Source of the DNA: Meconema thalassinum
Taxonomy: Eukaryota > Arthropoda > Insecta > Orthoptera > Tettigoniidae
Direction of reading: 5' to 3'
NCBI GenBank assembly: GCA_946902985.2
Contig: OX336393.1
Span: 136,614,533 to 136,678,532 of the forward strand
DNA: 64,000 nucleotides
In this document: one piece after another, positions 1 to 10,659 of the stretch
Layout of the letters: every line of letters begins with the position of its first letter
Position numbering within the stretch: the stretch's first letter is position 1
Made by a program: the position numbers and the translations under genes
The notes under the pieces: model-generated
Databases searched by the model: none
What the model saw: the letters and a program-made list of their open reading frames with translations, nothing else
What the model was told of the DNA's origin: nothing

Positions 1-789
1 GACATTCGGAACTTGTACTCGGAGGTAGTGAAGGGAGTTACAGAGAAGAAATATAAATTGTTCTTGAAATCCAAGGCCACCGAAACTGCTGAGCAAATTA
101 AAACTCGCATTAAAAGTAAGATAAACCCAACTGAAATGAAAGTAGGGATTAATGCAATGAAAACACTTAGAGATGGTAGAGTTTTACTGGAAACTGGTAG
201 CAAACGAGAAATTGACGTTTTAAACGAGGCAATTAACACAGAATGTGGTCAACACGTTGATGTACAGGTACATAAATTACGGAAACCTCGAATGATTGTA
301 TATGATATACCAGATAATATTACGGTGGAAAATGCTTCTGAGACAATCAGAACACAAAATCCTGAACTAAATTTAAAAGAAGATGATATTGTTTCCAAGT
401 TCAGTTTCGAGTCACGAAAAAATATTAGTAATTTAATCATAGAAGTAGGTCCACAAACTCGAAGACAATTACTTCATACGAAATTAAAGGTTGGATGGGT
501 AATTTGTAATGTGGCAGATTATCTAGTTGCTAATAGATGCTACAAATGCAGCAGGTACAATCACCGGTATCAAGCATGTAATGGCGATGAAACCTGCCCT
601 TTATGTGCAGGTAATCATAAAATGAAAGATTGTACAGCTCCTGAAAATGAACATCGTTGTATTAACTGCATCAATTATAATAAGTATAATAAGAAAGAAA
701 ATATATGTGTGAAGCATTCTTCTTTACACAAAAGTTGCCCTAGTTTGCGTGCTGTTTTAACAAGGTACATGATGAATATAGATTATTAA
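1..789 (+). CDS. LINE ORF1, gag-like RNA-binding protein (5' partial)
   Basis: The frame is open from base 1 to the TAA at 787-789, so the true start lies outside the window. The visible protein is about 263 residues. The C-terminal third carries zinc knuckles: one C-X2-C-X4-H-X4-C near nt 538-582, a second C-X2-C-X3-H-X4-C near nt 595-633, and a third irregular Cys/His cluster after them. This is the usual architecture of ORF1 in R1, I and Jockey-type LINEs, whose product binds the element RNA and forms ribonucleoprotein particles. It ends 25 nt before ORF2. I see no frameshift or internal stop. Confidence 0.85.
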   Translation, partial: DIRNLYSEVVKGVTEKKYKLFLKSKATETAEQIKTRIKSKINPTEMKVGINAMKTLRDGRVLLETGSKREIDVLNEAINTECGQHVDVQVHKLRKPRMIVYDIPDNITVENASETIRTQNPELNLKEDDIVSKFSFESRKNISNLIIEVGPQTRRQLLHTKLKVGWVICNVADYLVANRCYKCSRYNHRYQACNGDETCPLCAGNHKMKDCTAPENEHRCINCINYNKYNKKENICVKHSSLHKSCPSLRAVLTRYMMNIDY

Positions 790-814
790 TGTTTATTCTA
801 CAATATCAACATAT

Positions 815-3800
815 ATGACATCAAAACGAGGAACTTACATAAATTGTATTCAAATAAATCTACAGCATTCAAGGGCTGCAACAGCCAACTTAATGAAGAT
901 CATTGAGATAAATTCATCGGACATAATATTTATTCAGGAACCATATACGTACAACAACCAAACTGCAGGCATTTCTAAACGATATCGTACATTTACTTCT
1001 GGTAATGAAAAGAGAAGAGCTGGCATAGTAATTACAAATAGGGGTATAGACGCTTTACTTATTGAACAATTATCAGACGAAGATATTGTTGTCATGCAAA
1101 TAATATTTGGAAAATTTCAGTTCTTCACAGCAAGTGTATATTTAGATTATAGTCTTCCATTAGAAGAAGAATTAAAGAAAATAGACCAGCTTTTAAAATT
1201 TACTAACGGAGCCGGGGTCATTATAGCTATGGACAGTAATGCCAGATCAACAACATGGCACGATGTGCTAACGAATTCAAGAGGTAGAATATTAGAAGAA
1301 TGTATTGCTAGCAAATCACTTCATATAATCAATGAAGATAGTGAAAGAACTACATTTCAAAGCAGCAGAGGTTCTAGCAATAATGATCTTACTATAGTTA
1401 ATGATCAACTTCTGGCAGTAATGCAGGCATGGAATATTAGCGAAGAGGAGAGTTGTTCAGATCATAACATTATAAAATTTGAAATCAGGACTGAAATACC
1501 GATACGTAACAAGCAAGAGTGTAGTTTTCAAGGTGTAAGGTTCAAAGTGCAAGGCGATAAATATAAAGAATTTGATAATAACCTCGCCAAAAATCTTTCT
1601 AGAAATTTTAACCAGGCTAATTATATTGGAGACATGAAGGAATTAGATCAGTTTCTGTCCCAGAGTGTGGAAAGAGAAGTAGAATTAGAATCTATTGTTA
1701 ACAAATTTGCTGAGATATTACATTCAACTTGTAGGCAAACATTTATAACACTTAAGGGACCAAATATGTCAGAAAGGAAGAAATCAGTTCCATGGTGGAC
1801 TGACGCCCTTACTATACTTAGGAAAAGAACGGCAGCCTTAAGACGGAGATTCCAAAAAACCAAAAATAATGACGAACTCAGAGAGATCCGTAAGCAAGCG
1901 TATTTTGTTGAGAAGAGGAAGTACCAAGCAGCTATCAGAAAAGAGAAATTTGACTCCTGGAAACAATACTGTACCACAACATCATCTGTAAATCCGTGGA
2001 ATGAAGTGTATAAATTGGCTTCAGGAAAAATAAGGAACAGCATTCTCATGTCAACTCTTCAGAAACCTGACGGAACGACAACATTAAATATGGAAGACAC
2101 TATAGAATATATTATGGATTATCTTATTCCGGAAGATAGAGAAGAAGAAGATACAGATCACCATAAAAACATAAGGAGGTTAATTAATGAATTAATTAAT
2201 ACTTGCGATGATAGATATTTCACCGAGGAGGAGATTCGTCAAACCATTAGTAGCTTCAATCCAAAGAAAGCACCAGGCGAAGATGGAATAACTATGGAAA
2301 TACTCCTACGAACTTTCAATAATTTTCCTAAGTTTTTAACGTCAATATATAATGAATGTCTCAAAAGAGGATGCTTCCCTAAAATTTGGAAGAGAGCAAA
2401 AATAGTTCTCATACTTAAACCAGGAAAAGAAAAGAGTACAGATCCATCGAAATTTAGACCAATTAGCTTGTTGAATCTAGCGGGCAAGGTACTGGAGAAG
2501 TTATTGATTAGTAGAATAATGCATCATATGTACAAAAATAAATTAATGAATAATAATCAATTTGGATTTACACCACAGAAGAGCACAATCGACGCAGCAA
2601 TGGAAGTGAAGCAATTTATAGAACCGGAATTAGAAAAAGGGAACGTAATAATTATGACCAGCTTGGACGTTAAAGGTGCTTTTGACGCCGCTTGGTGGCC
2701 TGCTATTCTAAAAGGACTAAAAGATATGGAATGCCCTAGAAATCTATACAAACTCTCTCAAGACTATTTCCAAGGAAGAACAGCTTTCATGTCCATTACT
2801 AGCAACAACACTGAGAGAAGACTTACTAAAGGTTGTCCGCAAGGTTCATGCTGTGGTCCTGGTTTTTTGAATATACAATATAATTCTCTTCTTACTTTGC
2901 AGTATACAAATCGCACGAAGGTAGTTGCATTTGCAGATGACGTATTACTGCTTGTTAAAGCAACATCTATTAAAGAGGCAGAAAATTATACTAATATAGA
3001 AATGGACAAAATTTCAATTTGGGCTAAACTCAATAAGATCAGATTTAAAGAACAGAAATCAAAAGTTATGGTCTTGTCGAGAAGAAAAAGAAAAGAAGAA
3101 AAAGAGATTAAAATTTATCTTAATTACAAAAGCTTAGATCAGGTGGACACCGTTAAATATCTTGGAATTATTTTCGACCACAAACTTACATTTAGAGAGC
3201 ACATTAACTATATGACTGAAAAATGTAGGAAACTGATATTTAGTCTCTCAAGATTTGCAAAGCTAAACTGGGGTTTAAAGCATACAGCTCTGAAGGTAAT
3301 ATACAAAGGTGGAATCTTACCTCTCATTTTGTATGGAGCACCGGTATGGAGAAAGGTTATAGAGAAAACTTGCTATAAAGTAAAATTGATAAGAGTCCAA
3401 AGGCTGATAAATATCAGAATAGCTAAAGCTTATCGCACTGTATCTAATGAAGCTCTCTGTGTGATAACAGGATTAATTCCAATTAATATTCAAATTGAGG
3501 AGACGGTAGCATACTGCGATCTTATTAAAGTTAATAGTAAAGAAGAGCGCTCAATTGACATGGACATGGAAGTAAATCAATGGTCTCACCCTGCTGACAT
3601 TGTTAAAATTATTGACGTAAATTATGAACAGATGCATTCTTTCAATGTTTACACTGATGGAAGTAAAAGTGAGGATGGAGTAGGATCAGGAATTGCCATA
3701 TACAATGGAAACGAGTTCATTCAACAGCTGCAATATAAACTAGACAAACGATGTTCTAATAATCAAGCAGAACAGCTAGCTATCTTTAAGGCATTGCAAC

Positions 3801-4489
3801 ATCTAGAATCCATGGACACGGAGCAGAGAACCGCACTCATTTTCACAGACAGCCAAATTACAATAGATGCACTTAAAAACTACAAAAACCATACATTTCT
3901 CATAGAGAAAATTAGAAGAAAAGCAATTGAAATGGAGAAACAGAATTGGGTGATTGTCTTCAGTTGGGTTAAGGCGCATAACGGAAATGAGGGAAATGAA
4001 TTAGCGGACCAGCTGGCTAAAGAAGCAGCACAAAGCGGTTTAAGTGAGTGCTATAATAGAATTCCAAAAAGTAATATGCTAAAAGAATTAAGTGTGTTTA
4101 GTTTGAGAAAGTGGCAGAATGAATGGGACAATACATCCAAGGGCGAAATTACAAAATCATTTTTCCCCAGTGTACAGGACAGACTAAAATTGAAAATGAA
4201 CATAACGCCCAATTTTACAGTTATGACAACAGGACACGGCAATATTAAATCATACTTATTCAGATTTAAAATTATAGATAGTCCAACATGTATATGCAAT
4301 AACGGTCACCAGACTGTAGATCACTTACTATATGAGTGTAAGTTATTAGGGAAAGAAAGAGGTATATTAATAGCACATGTTTTAAGATCAGACAACTGGC
4401 CTATAAAGAAAGATGAACTTGTTAGAAACTACCTTAGGGAATTCTTTACTTTTGTAAACTCTATCTCATTTGAAATACTAAATAGATAA
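815..4489 (+). CDS. LINE ORF2: AP endonuclease, reverse transcriptase, RNase H
   Basis: A 1224-codon uninterrupted frame. Residues about 10-220 are an AP-type endonuclease: N-terminal QINLQHS, then FIQEPY, a central AMDSNAR and a SDHN motif, which nick the target for target-primed reverse transcription. The reverse transcriptase follows, with KAPGEDGI, the QFGF block and catalytic FADD near residues 706-709 (nt about 2930-2941). An RNase H domain starts at YTDGSKS near residue 945 and continues through TDSQ and the ADQLAKEA stretch. A C-terminal C-X-C...H...C zinc-like motif lies near residue 1158. Length and order are normal for a complete ORF2. The start is the first ATG after ORF1. Confidence 0.92.
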   Translation: MTSKRGTYINCIQINLQHSRAATANLMKIIEINSSDIIFIQEPYTYNNQTAGISKRYRTFTSGNEKRRAGIVITNRGIDALLIEQLSDEDIVVMQIIFGKFQFFTASVYLDYSLPLEEELKKIDQLLKFTNGAGVIIAMDSNARSTTWHDVLTNSRGRILEECIASKSLHIINEDSERTTFQSSRGSSNNDLTIVNDQLLAVMQAWNISEEESCSDHNIIKFEIRTEIPIRNKQECSFQGVRFKVQGDKYKEFDNNLAKNLSRNFNQANYIGDMKELDQFLSQSVEREVELESIVNKFAEILHSTCRQTFITLKGPNMSERKKSVPWWTDALTILRKRTAALRRRFQKTKNNDELREIRKQAYFVEKRKYQAAIRKEKFDSWKQYCTTTSSVNPWNEVYKLASGKIRNSILMSTLQKPDGTTTLNMEDTIEYIMDYLIPEDREEEDTDHHKNIRRLINELINTCDDRYFTEEEIRQTISSFNPKKAPGEDGITMEILLRTFNNFPKFLTSIYNECLKRGCFPKIWKRAKIVLILKPGKEKSTDPSKFRPISLLNLAGKVLEKLLISRIMHHMYKNKLMNNNQFGFTPQKSTIDAAMEVKQFIEPELEKGNVIIMTSLDVKGAFDAAWWPAILKGLKDMECPRNLYKLSQDYFQGRTAFMSITSNNTERRLTKGCPQGSCCGPGFLNIQYNSLLTLQYTNRTKVVAFADDVLLLVKATSIKEAENYTNIEMDKISIWAKLNKIRFKEQKSKVMVLSRRKRKEEKEIKIYLNYKSLDQVDTVKYLGIIFDHKLTFREHINYMTEKCRKLIFSLSRFAKLNWGLKHTALKVIYKGGILPLILYGAPVWRKVIEKTCYKVKLIRVQRLINIRIAKAYRTVSNEALCVITGLIPINIQIEETVAYCDLIKVNSKEERSIDMDMEVNQWSHPADIVKIIDVNYEQMHSFNVYTDGSKSEDGVGSGIAIYNGNEFIQQLQYKLDKRCSNNQAEQLAIFKALQHLESMDTEQRTALIFTDSQITIDALKNYKNHTFLIEKIRRKAIEMEKQNWVIVFSWVKAHNGNEGNELADQLAKEAAQSGLSECYNRIPKSNMLKELSVFSLRKWQNEWDNTSKGEITKSFFPSVQDRLKLKMNITPNFTVMTTGHGNIKSYLFRFKIIDSPTCICNNGHQTVDHLLYECKLLGKERGILIAHVLRSDNWPIKKDELVRNYLREFFTFVNSISFEILNR

Positions 4490-4557
4490 TTTTTAGCCTA
4501 CTTTTCACATTTTGCAAAAATGAGGAAAAAGTAGTCTTATGAGATCGGGCAAATGTA

Positions 4558-4589
<32 letters not shown>

Positions 4590-5898
4590 CTTCTGTCTGT
4601 CTGGCTGTGTGTGTGTCCCCCCCTATCAACTCCTAAACGGCTGCAGCAATCAAAACCAAATTTAGTATGAGTAAAGATGTGCACCGGAATAGCTCACGTC
4701 CATATTTGAAAATGATGTCAGTGCTACCAACTGCTGAAAAAACGCACTAGAAATTTGAGCTCCATGTTGGATATCCTGCAAGGTATGCATAGGAGCTATT
4801 CCAAAATTGGCACACATGTAGATAATACTATTTCAGTTTAATTTCCAGGAGGCCAACCATGACAGTGTTGCCAAAATAATTTTAAGCCTTCTGATAGGTC
4901 CAATGTTTAAATGCATATAACTTCTACACTATGAACTAGATTTCAACCAAATTTTGTATGTAATATCTGTACATAAACAGATATGACTGAGCGTATTCTT
5001 AAGAACCACCAGGGCTGCCAACTGTTAATAATTGCTCTCTCTATTTTTTTATCCAAATACCAATATATCAGAATGTGTGCAAGCCGACAGCTTTAAACTA
5101 TGCACACGTATAGTACCTGACATGTTTGATTAATTTTGGAGTATCTTATATACGACAGTTCTAACAACATGATTCTAAGCCTGCTGATAGGGCCAATTTT
5201 TAAATACATGTAACTTCTATACTATCAGTAGGATTTCATCCAAATTTCGCATGTGCTATGTGTAACATATCAGATATGACTATAAGTATTCTTCAGTGCA
5301 ATCAGGGCTGCCAACTGTTAATAAATGCTGTCTATATTTTTTACCCTAATATCAATATATCAGAAAGTATGCAAGCCAACAGCTCTATACTTTGCACACG
5401 TATAGCACCTGACATTCTAGATTAATTTGGAGTAATTAATACAAGGCAGTGCTGACAACATGATTCTATGCTTGCTGATATGTCCAATTTTAAAATACAT
5501 GTAACTTCTATACTAACAAATGGATTTCATCCAAAATTGGCACAACAAGATATCATAATATTTCAGATTATTTCTGACCAGCACACGCATGGTATTGTTG
5601 GCAACATGCTTTTACGCGTGCTGATAGATCCAGTGTCTAACTGCAAGTATCGTCCATTGGACTTCAACCAAATTTTGTATTCTGTACCTTAAGAGATGGA
5701 ACTAAGAATATATTCAGTCACCAGGGCTGCCAACTGTAGTGCTCTATTAGGCTACATTATACCAGGTATATTTTGAACTAATTAGATATTTCGTTATTAC
5801 CAACTTAATTTCGTCATTAATCTAGATAGGTTCATATTCTGTAGAATAATCATTGGCATGAAAAGTAGGCTGTATAGTTCTTAACGGAACTTCTTGTT
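4490..5898 (+). mobile_element. Repeat A1 (family A, 1.4 kb, non-autonomous)
   Basis: Left end TTTTTAGCCTACTTTTCAC, where AGCCTACTTTT can pair with AAAAGTAGTCT just inside. Right end: AAAAGTAGGCT, a small AGTTC...GAACT hairpin and CTTCTTGTT. The inner part is partly tandem: the phrase AGGGCTGCCAACTGT recurs at about 5011, 5304 and 5723. It has no coding capacity. Inverted relatives lie at 14411-15779 and 33190-34396, and family B (8482-10038, 10660-12166) shares the same terminal design. It starts directly after the LINE ORF2 stop. Hairpin-plus-microsatellite ends resemble Helentron-associated elements, but no family is assigned. Confidence 0.7.
4557..4622. repeat. Microsatellite, CTGT-rich
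   Basis: Tandem TCTG/CTGT units followed by GTGTGT and a short C run, located just inside the left end of A1. Family-A copies at 14411-15779 and 33190-34396 carry related tetranucleotide or poly-G tracts at the same place, so it is part of the element. Confidence 0.85.
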
Positions 5899-6088
5899 AT
5901 TTATATTTTCTTAACTGTTAATCATTTTAGTGTCACAAATTTCATTTAACAGGCCATAGATATAAAATATTTATAATATTAATTGTATAGTTTTAATCTG
6001 AAATGATTAATAAGTAATAATTAAGCATGTAGTATTACTACATTGTAATGGGGCATGCTGTAAAAATAATAAAAAAATAAAAAAAAAC
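5899..6088 (+). other. Displaced 3' UTR and A-rich tail of the LINE
   Basis: AT-rich sequence resuming after A1 and ending in overlapping AATAAA-like blocks and an A-rich stretch at 6066-6088. It most simply represents the 3' UTR and tail of the LINE, separated from ORF2 by the A1 insertion. No other reason for the A-rich end is visible. Confidence 0.55.
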
Positions 6089-8139
6089 CTGTATAATTTA
6101 TCATAATAAAAATTCATTCAACAATTCAATGACACTGAAAAAGTCTCATTATCTCGATATATTACGTTTCTTTCTTACTGTTTACAATAATACAGTACTC
6201 TTATGTTAGACATGACACACTTTGCACGTACTCTAGGCCTGGCATGCCCATTATTTTATTTATTACTGTTACCGACCCCAGATTATTATTATTATTATTT
6301 AACGTTACCGATACTTTCATCATTGTCTTACGCCAAAATGGCCGTAAACAAATCATCCTCCAAGCCATATTTTTCCAAAATACGAGGGATGTAAGCTCGT
6401 ACATAAATGAATGTTAATTATTAGTCTTAGAGTGTTGCTTCGTTGTATGGTGAGCTATTTAATCATATCAACATATTATATTTGTACTTACTTTCATTTT
6501 TGCTGGGTTAGTCCAGCACGCCAGCCACGAGTCTACCATGATGCTTAGTTTAAGCCATCATGATATTTATCACACGACACATGGTATACACTTCACACAT
6601 GATAATCATATTTTCCACCACTGTCTTTTCTCACTTTGAAACAATACATATTATTTTACCACATACATAAACACTTTTAAGAATCACTGTAATATAATTT
6701 TATATACAATTCCCGCACTATTTCACACATGGATCCTTGATTGGACTCCAACTCTCGCCTGACCTCAGAGATGCGATGCAGCTAACTCCTGACAACCGCT
6801 AGTCTCCATGAAAGTCTGTCTTGCGTGTGCGTGCGTTCGATTCCCGTCACCTACAGTTTATATCACCTCTATTGCAATTCTGTTCAATCCTCTGTCACGA
6901 CTATTTGTGACGCATTCCAGGCTCCTGTAACTGTAGTGATCCTGACAATAATGTGTCATTTTTAATTATGACAACACCTCCTGGTATGTTCACTGTCCAT
7001 AAACATCCTAAATTATCCCTACGCTGTACTGAATTTATACTCGCGAATGTTATTGGTTAAACATCTGCTGTAGGCTAAATCTTACACGATGCATAATTAC
7101 TGTTGTGAAGCTGCATGATGCGCTTCCATTGTTCTCCAAATACATTTGAGCGTCGATACTTTATAAAGTCGCGCACTTTCTTGCGTGATCTGGCAGCGTG
7201 TTAGTTCACGTGTTGAGTCAAGACGAACTGAAGACGGACTAACTTCCCTGCGAAGCTTCTCCTATATAAAGCTTTCTTGTGAAACATAGTCCACTGGACA
7301 TTCAGGACCGACTCCCTTCATGAAATAATACATTTCCAGACAAAGTGAAGTATAACTCTCGTTTGTCTAGGTGTGGAGGTCCCAAAATCACTCGCGTGCA
7401 AGCGATCGCTTCGGCCAATTAATTACAATTAATTGCCTTCTATCATGGCGTCATGACGCTATCCTGGTAATTCCCCCTCTGCTGGTCTCCAAAACCTTCC
7501 TCCCGAGCGGAAGCAGTGGTGCGGAGGCTCGTTTATAGATGTAGGCTTTAATTTAGGCGTGAGAACACTCCTAAATTATCTTTCCTAGAATATATTCACC
7601 TGGGTGTAAGTTTTATTTCATTTCAATACTCCAATTGGCTGTAATCAATTAATTTCTGTGGGCGACTGCCCCCTCTCTACTCTTATGCCTTGTGAAACGG
7701 TGCATCCCAGAGTCATTAATCTTGAGTTGTTCCTGCAGTCCAGACGAAAATTAGTTCCTTGGCGTCACTTAAAAACGCCCCTTCGCTAACTGCGATTAGT
7801 CAACTGTCAAGCTGGTTTGCTTTCTAGCGTTCAGGCTTCTAAAACGTACATGGGCTTCGTATTTTCTTGCAAAGATCCACCTTAAAAGCTATGATATTCC
7901 CATTCTAGCCGTGAAATCCTGCTATTATGATATATGCAGATATAACTCATTGCTCTTCGGGTTCCCTGTAGCTGTTCTCCCTCAGAGATCAATGATTCGA
8001 TCCTGGGCAGAATCATGGGCCTGGTCTACTTTGATAAGACCCGAGTTCGATGCCAGTCTGCCGTGTCTAATTGGGCACAATACATGGTAGTTCGAATATA
8101 GTGTAACAATTATATTTTGTCCCGTGGATTACGCTACGC
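6089..8139. other. Gene-free stretch, no recognised element
   Basis: No ORF above background and no repeat ends I can recognise. Short ATT microsatellites occur near 6283-6300. A TATATAAAG-like TATA box lies near 7262, followed about 90 bp later by GC-richer sequence, and two short tRNA-box-B-like GTTCGATTCCC / GTTCGATGCC phrases occur near 6836 and 8045. None is strong enough for a promoter or SINE call. Decayed repeat or non-coding host DNA is the default reading. Confidence 0.4.
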
Positions 8140-8481
8140 CAGTGGTTCCCAACCTGGGGGCGATCGACCCCAAGTGGGCGATTTGGGTTATTATGGGGGC
8201 AATAAATAAGTGGGGGCCGATTTGGGGGCGATGATTTTTCATAGGGGGAGGGGGGGGGGGGGGGAATTAAAAAAGTAGTCTACTGTACAGTATAAGTTGC
8301 CGGGTAGTACACGGGAAAAATGTGACTGGAGCGCCTCCCGTTCGCTTGTTCATCATTCATTGCCAAGTTTGATATTCACGAGGTAAATACAGTATTGGCG
8401 GTAAAAGGCTGATTCAGTTTCCTACCCTTAAAAAGAGTTCAGATAACGAGACTCCTGATCTCCCAAAAGACAAAATCCTAA

Positions 8482-8533
8482 TTTTTAGCCTATTTTCAAT
8501 TTTAAAAAAATAGGCTTATGAGATCACCTTTTG

Positions 8534-8570
<37 letters not shown>

Positions 8571-10038
8571 GCGTGTGTGTGTGTGCGTGTGTGTGCGTGT
8601 GTGTGTGTGTGAGAGGTGTGTGTGTGTCCCTAATAAAATCTAAACGGCTGGAGCGATTTCAATGAAACTCGGTAAATTCATAGCACTATTCCCGGCGACC
8701 TCGACCGTGCCCTTCAAATTTTGTTACGTCTCACCAATCCAACATGGCGGCTGTGCGAAATATTTCACTTGCATGCAATATCTCCGAAACTATTACCGAT
8801 ATCGCCCTGAAATTGTGTACGGTGATAAAGGGCACTACTAGAAGTTCACCCATGAGACTTTCAAAAACCTGGTGACTACAAAACCAACATGGCGGTCAAG
8901 CGAAGTTGAGACATTTAAATAGACTTTTCTCGCGATTTAACTCTCCAAACGTAATGAAACTTGGTACAGCAAATGTTTATACACATTGTAATGCACTGGA
9001 GTCTAATTTAGTTCAATTGTTTACATAACCTCAAAATGGCGGCTGTGCGAAGTATTTCACTGACATTCTATATCTCCGAAACTATTACAGATATCACCCT
9101 GCAATGTCGTACGGTGATTAAAGGTACTGATACAAGTTTATCTATGTATATTTCATAAACCTGTAAAGTAGAAAACGAACATGGCGACCAAGCGAATTTC
9201 AAATATTTTAATAGACTTTTCTCGTGATTTGACTCTCTGAGCGCAGTGAAATGTGGTGCAGTAAATGATTTTGCAGATTGTAATGCACTGCCATCTAACT
9301 TAATTCAATTGTTTACATAACCTCAAGATGGCGGCTGTGCGAAATTTTAAAATTAAGTTTTTATTTCTTGTGTCGTAATCATGCGATCGAAGTGAAAGTT
9401 TGAATAATGAACCTAGGCAATAATTGTCCTTAAATGGTTCATAACTCTATGGCCTATACATATAACAATCCTAAATGGCGAGCATCCGCAATATTTAGAC
9501 GGTTCTCAATATCTATGAATCTTTTACAGCAACCAAACTGATTTTTTTATGTTCATAGAGACTATGAACATATGTTCACCTATAGGACTTTCAGTAACCT
9601 GGTGAGCACAAATCCAACATGGCGGCGACGCGAAGTATAAATATTTAAATGGACGTTTCTCGCGAATTAACTATCCGAGTGCCATGAAACGTTGCACGTT
9701 AAATGCTTATACAAATGTTGATCCACTGGCATCTAATTTATTTCAATTGTTTGCAAAATCACAAGATGGCTGCTGTGCGTAATTTTAAAATCTCGTTTTT
9801 ACTTCTTGTGTTTTAATCATGCGATTGAAGTTTGAATACCACACGTACACAATAATTTTAATGTAATAGTACAAAAATAAAAATCCAACCTGGCGACCAT
9901 CTGAAATATTTAGACGGTTCTCAATATCTACAAATCTGTTACAGCAATTAAATTGAAATTTTGTATGTTGATAGAGGCAATTAAAATGAACAGGATATAT
10001 GAAAATAGGCTGTATAGTTCTTCAAGGAACTACTTGTT
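8482..10038 (+). mobile_element. Repeat B1 (family B, 1.55 kb, 146-bp internal period)
   Basis: Left end TTTTTAGCCTATTTTCAA, with AGCCTATTTT able to pair with AAAATAGGCT just inside. Right end: AAAATAGGCTGTATAGTTC, a GTTC...GAAC hairpin and CTACTTGTT. A GT-rich microsatellite (about 8540-8625) follows the left end. The rest is built from diverged units each containing an ATGGCGG-like core, at 8744, 8889, 9036, 9181, 9328, 9475, 9619, 9766 and (weaker) 9890. There is no ORF. It is inserted in the hAT of 8140-12389, in inverted orientation to B2. Confidence 0.75.
8537..8630. repeat. GT-rich microsatellite in B1
   Basis: Near-perfect GT repeats with scattered GC steps, just inside the left end of B1. 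The inverted copy B2 has the complementary CA tract near 12070-12112. Confidence 0.9.
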
Positions 10039-10490
10039 ACTGATCAGATCAGCTTGACCAGGTTAAAAACTGACATGGAATCAAGATTTGAAGATTTGGC
10101 CAAGTTACAAATCCCGGATTGGATTCTAGATCCATTCTCGTTTGAAGCTGTGGATAAGCTTGATAACTCTTTGCAGACGTAGTTTCTAGATCTGAAGTAT
10201 GACTGTGCGCCGAAAATCATTTTCAAGCAGAGCGGTTACGAGTTAACCTGGGTGAAGCTTATGGACACTTATCCACAACTGTGGGGAAAAACTGAACCAT
10301 TTCTAATCTCGTTCCCGTCAACATATTTAGTTGAAAAAGGATTAAGTTCTGCTGTCCAGCTCCTCACAAAACAAAGAAATAAGTTGGACATGCCTCAAAG
10401 GAGACTTGCCCCTGAACTTGACGAACATAAAGCCGGATATTCAAGCTTTAACTGAAATCCAGCAAGCACAAAGCAGCCATTGAAAAGTAA
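10039..10490 (+). pseudogene. hAT transposase C-terminal remnant (ZBED5-like)
   Basis: The forward frame reads as the end of a ZBED5-type hAT transposase. It has a LPIPDW-like segment before an in-frame stop near 10180, then a block ending in FPSTYLVEKG and LLTKQRNKLD at about 10315-10395. That block is the hAT dimerisation region, which normally runs FP..YLVEKGFSAV. After about 10405 the homologous reading shifts frame (LTNIKPDI-like), so there is at least one stop and one frameshift. The upstream catalytic region is absent, replaced by repeat B1. It cannot encode active transposase. Confidence 0.75.
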
Positions 10491-10659
10491 AATAAAACAA
10501 TAACGAAGTTTTCAAACTGTCATCTATTTTTTCAAATTTTAACTGCCAACTTATTTCCAGATTCCAATTTAAGAAAGAAAACACCTACTCATGTTTTTTA
10601 AATGTACGTCAATGATCTTAGTTAATTATTTCCATTCTTTGTTCTTAAAAAAATCTGTA

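Larger units (their letters stand above)
1..6088 (+). mobile_element. Non-LTR retrotransposon (LINE), R1/I/LOA-like, 5' end outside window
   Basis: The order is zinc-knuckle ORF1, then ORF2 with endonuclease, reverse transcriptase and RNase H, then an AT-rich 3' UTR with AATAAA-like signals and an A-rich end near 6066-6088. ORF1 is open from base 1, so the 5' end lies to the left. A 1.4-kb repeat (4490-5898) sits immediately after the ORF2 stop and splits the 3' UTR. Both frames are uninterrupted, so the copy is young. RNase H after the RT places it in the R1/I/LOA part of the LINE tree; I cannot choose the clade without a phylogeny. Confidence 0.85.

Noticed and set aside
7255..7330. TATATAAAG as a host promoter
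   Set aside because: No downstream ORF or exon-like signal; a TATA-like word is expected by chance in this composition.
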